A DNA stretch of 6,474 bases from UBA5109 sp038148435 (lineage in GTDB: Bacteria > Pseudomonadota > Gammaproteobacteria > Pseudomonadales > Pseudohongiellaceae), in NCBI GenBank assembly GCA_038148435.1, contig JAYQVM010000097.1:1-6474 (forward strand), written 5' to 3'. Below the pieces are notes generated by a model that did not search any database, was not told the DNA's origin, and saw only the letters and a program-made list of their open reading frames with translations. Of this stretch, positions 4,999-6,474 are shown one piece after another (position 1 is the stretch's first letter; every line of letters starts with the position of its first letter). The translations under genes were made by a program, and so were the position numbers.

Positions 4999-5916
4999 TC
5001 AAGCCATAAACAAGTCTTCAATCGATAGGTAGCGTTCACCTGTATCGTAGTTGAAGGCTAGGATACGCGAACCTGCCGGAATTTCTTCCAATTTCTGTTT
5101 GATGGCAGCCAATGAGGCTCCAGAAGAAATACCCACAAACATGCCTTCTTCACGGCAACAGCGACGAGCCATCTCAAAGGCATCTTCTTCCGTGACAGCA
5201 ATAGTTCCGTCAATGATGTCCGTATTCAGTACCTCAGGTATAAAGCCGGCACCAATTCCCTGGATGCGGTGTAAGCCTTTTTCCATGCCTGCAATGACCT
5301 GGGATTTAACCGGCTCAACGGCATACACTTTCATGTCAGGAAAAGTTGCTTTCAATACTTCAGCACAACCGGTGATATGACCGCCGGTACCAACGCCGGT
5401 AATTAAGTAATCAAAACCCTCAGGAAAATCGGCCAGAATTTCCTGTGCCGTCGTTTCTTTATGGACACTAACATTTACCGGATTAGTAAATTGGGAAGGC
5501 ATCCAGCTGTTCTCGTATTCCTGCATCAACTCATGGGCTTTTTCGATACAGCCACCCATACCCAGTTCTTTGGGGGTCAGCACCAGCTCGGCACCCAGAG
5601 CGGCCATATAGCGGCGTCGTTCCAGTGACATAGATTCAGGCATGGTCAGTATTAACCGGTATCCTTTGACGGCCGCAACAAGTGAAAGACCGATGCCGGT
5701 ATTGCCTGAAGTAGGTTCAATGATGACAGTGTCCTTGCTGAGCTCGCCGCTTTTTTCAGCGGCTTCAATCATGGCTAGGGCAATGCGGTCCTTTATGCTA
5801 GCCCCGGGGTTGGAGCGTTCTGATTTCACCCAGACTTCTGCCTGATCAGCAAACAGCCGGTTAAGACGGATATGAGGCGTATTGCCGATGCTTTCCAGAA
5901 TATTGTTATATTTCAT
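4999..5916 (-). CDS. cysK: Cysteine synthase A (O-acetylserine sulfhydrylase)
   Basis: This cytosolic PLP enzyme makes L-cysteine and acetate from O-acetylserine and sulfide, the last step of sulfate assimilation. The 305-residue product matches the family's usual 300-325. Seen in order: SIGNTPHIRLNRL near the N-terminus; NPGASIKDR with Lys42 as the PLP lysine; EPTSGNTGIGL (67-77), the substrate-binding loop; MPESMSLERR (92-101), typical of CysK; TGVGTGGHITG (173-183), the phosphate-binding loop; HRIQGIGAGFIP (216-227), typical of CysK; and GISSGAS (262-268), whose serine contacts the pyridine nitrogen. All expected catalytic elements are intact. The start at 5916 is backed by GGAG 6 bases upstream. 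The gene stands alone, convergent with the secreted operon and divergent from the SirB2-family gene. CysM is less likely given the MPESMSLERR and GIGAGFIP motifs. Confidence 0.95.
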   Translation of the reverse strand: MKYNNILESIGNTPHIRLNRLFADQAEVWVKSERSNPGASIKDRIALAMIEAAEKSGELSKDTVIIEPTSGNTGIGLSLVAAVKGYRLILTMPESMSLERRRYMAALGAELVLTPKELGMGGCIEKAHELMQEYENSWMPSQFTNPVNVSVHKETTAQEILADFPEGFDYLITGVGTGGHITGCAEVLKATFPDMKVYAVEPVKSQVIAGMEKGLHRIQGIGAGFIPEVLNTDIIDGTIAVTEEDAFEMARRCCREEGMFVGISSGASLAAIKQKLEEIPAGSRILAFNYDTGERYLSIEDLFMA

Positions 5917-5922
5917 TTTGTG

Positions 5923-5926
5923 CTCC
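5923..5926 (-). promoter_or_regulatory. Ribosome binding site of cysK
   Basis: GGAG on the minus strand lies 6 bases before the ATG at 5916 and supports this start. Confidence 0.75.
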
Positions 5927-5958
5927 GGATTCGGGTAGTGTCATTGGATAATGCCGGC

Positions 5959-5967
5959 AATATAGCA
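5959..5967 (-). promoter_or_regulatory. Candidate extended -10 promoter of cysK
   Basis: On the minus strand TGCTATATT reads as an extended -10 element (TGn then TATATT, five of six matches to TATAAT). No good -35 lies 16-18 bases upstream, which is usual for extended -10 promoters. It would give a leader of about 35 bases carrying the GGAG site. Confidence 0.45.
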
Positions 5968-6015
5968 TAGGGTTTTGCTTAATTCGATGAAAGCGCAAGG
6001 CCTAAGATAGCGTTA

Positions 6016-6025
6016 TTAGCGCTAA
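6016..6025. promoter_or_regulatory. Perfect palindrome TTAGCGCTAA between divergent genes
   Basis: A 10-base perfect palindrome lies about 50 bases upstream of the cysK -10 candidate and about 80 bases before the SirB2-family start, a suitable place for an operator acting on either gene. No known regulator is recognised. Confidence 0.25.
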
Positions 6026-6050
6026 ACAGGGCTTCGATGCGCTGTCAATT

Positions 6051-6059
6051 TGTTAATAT
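6051..6059 (+). promoter_or_regulatory. Weak candidate extended -10 promoter of the SirB2-family gene
   Basis: TGTTAATAT can be read as TGn followed by TAATAT, four of six matches to TATAAT, about 50 bases before the start at 6107. There is no convincing -35. Weak evidence. Confidence 0.2.
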
Positions 6060-6106
6060 TTCAAGTAGGCTTTAGGCCATTTTTACGCTACTTAAAACCG
6101 CAATAC

Positions 6107-6474
6107 ATGTATTTGCTTGTTAAAACAGTTCATATGGCCTGTGCACTTTTGAGTTTCACGGGTTTTTTACTACGTTCCTACCTGATGATGATTGATTCAA
6201 AGTGGCTCAATCATAAGGCGGTACTGCTGCTACCACACTTGGTTGATAGTCTGTTCCTAGCCTGTGGATTCTGGATGGCCTTTATGGTGAATTTTGGTCT
6301 GTTTAATCAGCCCTGGCTTAGTATGAAAGTTCTTCTCCTGATGATTTATCTATTTTTTGTCGGCCAGACCCTGAGTCGTGGGCGCACCAAACCCATACGG
6401 GTTGCCGCTTTTTTCTGCGGCGTTTTCACCTTTATGTATATTGTTGGTATCGCAGTCAATAAGACACCATATAG
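6107..6474 (+). CDS. sirB2: SirB2 family membrane protein (3' end cut by window)
   Basis: The frame opens at ATG 6107 and stays open to the end of the window, giving 122 residues plus two bases of the next codon; family members are about 120-130 residues, so only the last few are likely missing. Four helices are visible, roughly residues 7-27, 38-62, 72-88 and 98-116. Family signatures are KTVHMACALLSFTGFLLR near the start, LLLPHLVDSLFLACG (36-50), PWLSMKVLLLMIYLFFVG (70-87) and SRGRTK (91-96). SirB2 was named from a Salmonella locus affecting invasion gene expression, but its biochemical role is unknown. No clear Shine-Dalgarno sequence precedes the ATG; no earlier ATG, GTG or TTG codon was found in frame nearby. 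It is divergent from cysK. Confidence 0.88.
   Translation, partial: MYLLVKTVHMACALLSFTGFLLRSYLMMIDSKWLNHKAVLLLPHLVDSLFLACGFWMAFMVNFGLFNQPWLSMKVLLLMIYLFFVGQTLSRGRTKPIRVAAFFCGVFTFMYIVGIAVNKTPY

Noticed and set aside
4999..5916. CysM or cystathionine beta-synthase instead of CysK
   Set aside because: MPESMSLERR and IQGIGAGFIP are typical of CysK, the length fits, and there is no CBS regulatory domain.

Overview
The window looks like a piece of a gammaproteobacterial chromosome, probably from an environmental (perhaps marine) lineage. Evidence for this is a YadH-like ABC-2 permease, a SirB2-family membrane protein, Gram-negative signal peptides ending in A|Q, and a roughly balanced base composition by eye. 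There is no sign of mobile elements, phage, CRISPR, tRNA or rRNA. The lineage call is inference only.

Layout: (i) 1-456 (+) is the 3' part of an ABC-2 transporter permease that starts outside the window. (ii) 474-1706 (-) holds a DoxX-family membrane protein followed by a seven-helix membrane protein of unnamed family. A long hairpin buries the start codon of the second gene. (iii) 1707-2020 is a 314-base divergent intergenic region with a 9-bp dyad, a candidate promoter and two tiny candidate leader ORFs. (iv) 2021-4836 (+) is a tight three-gene operon of exported proteins: a metallo-beta-lactamase-fold protein whose metal site is largely eroded, then two homologous secreted proteins of a family with no function I can name. 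(v) 4837-4998 holds two stem-loops between convergent genes. (vi) 4999-5916 (-) is cysteine synthase A. (vii) 6107-6474 (+) is a SirB2-family protein cut by the window end, divergent from cysK.

The most interesting unit is the 2021-4836 operon. Its genes overlap by 1 base and then lie 6 bases apart, and each product has a cleavable signal peptide, so the three proteins are probably made together and act together in the periplasm or outside the cell. The first has lost four of the residues that normally ligate zinc. The other two share an ordered set of motifs and a conserved cysteine pair, which points to duplication and divergence. Their substrate or role cannot be read from sequence alone. 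The remaining genes are ordinary housekeeping or membrane genes, but the 18-bp hairpin over the start of the seven-helix protein gene is an unexplained regulatory candidate.
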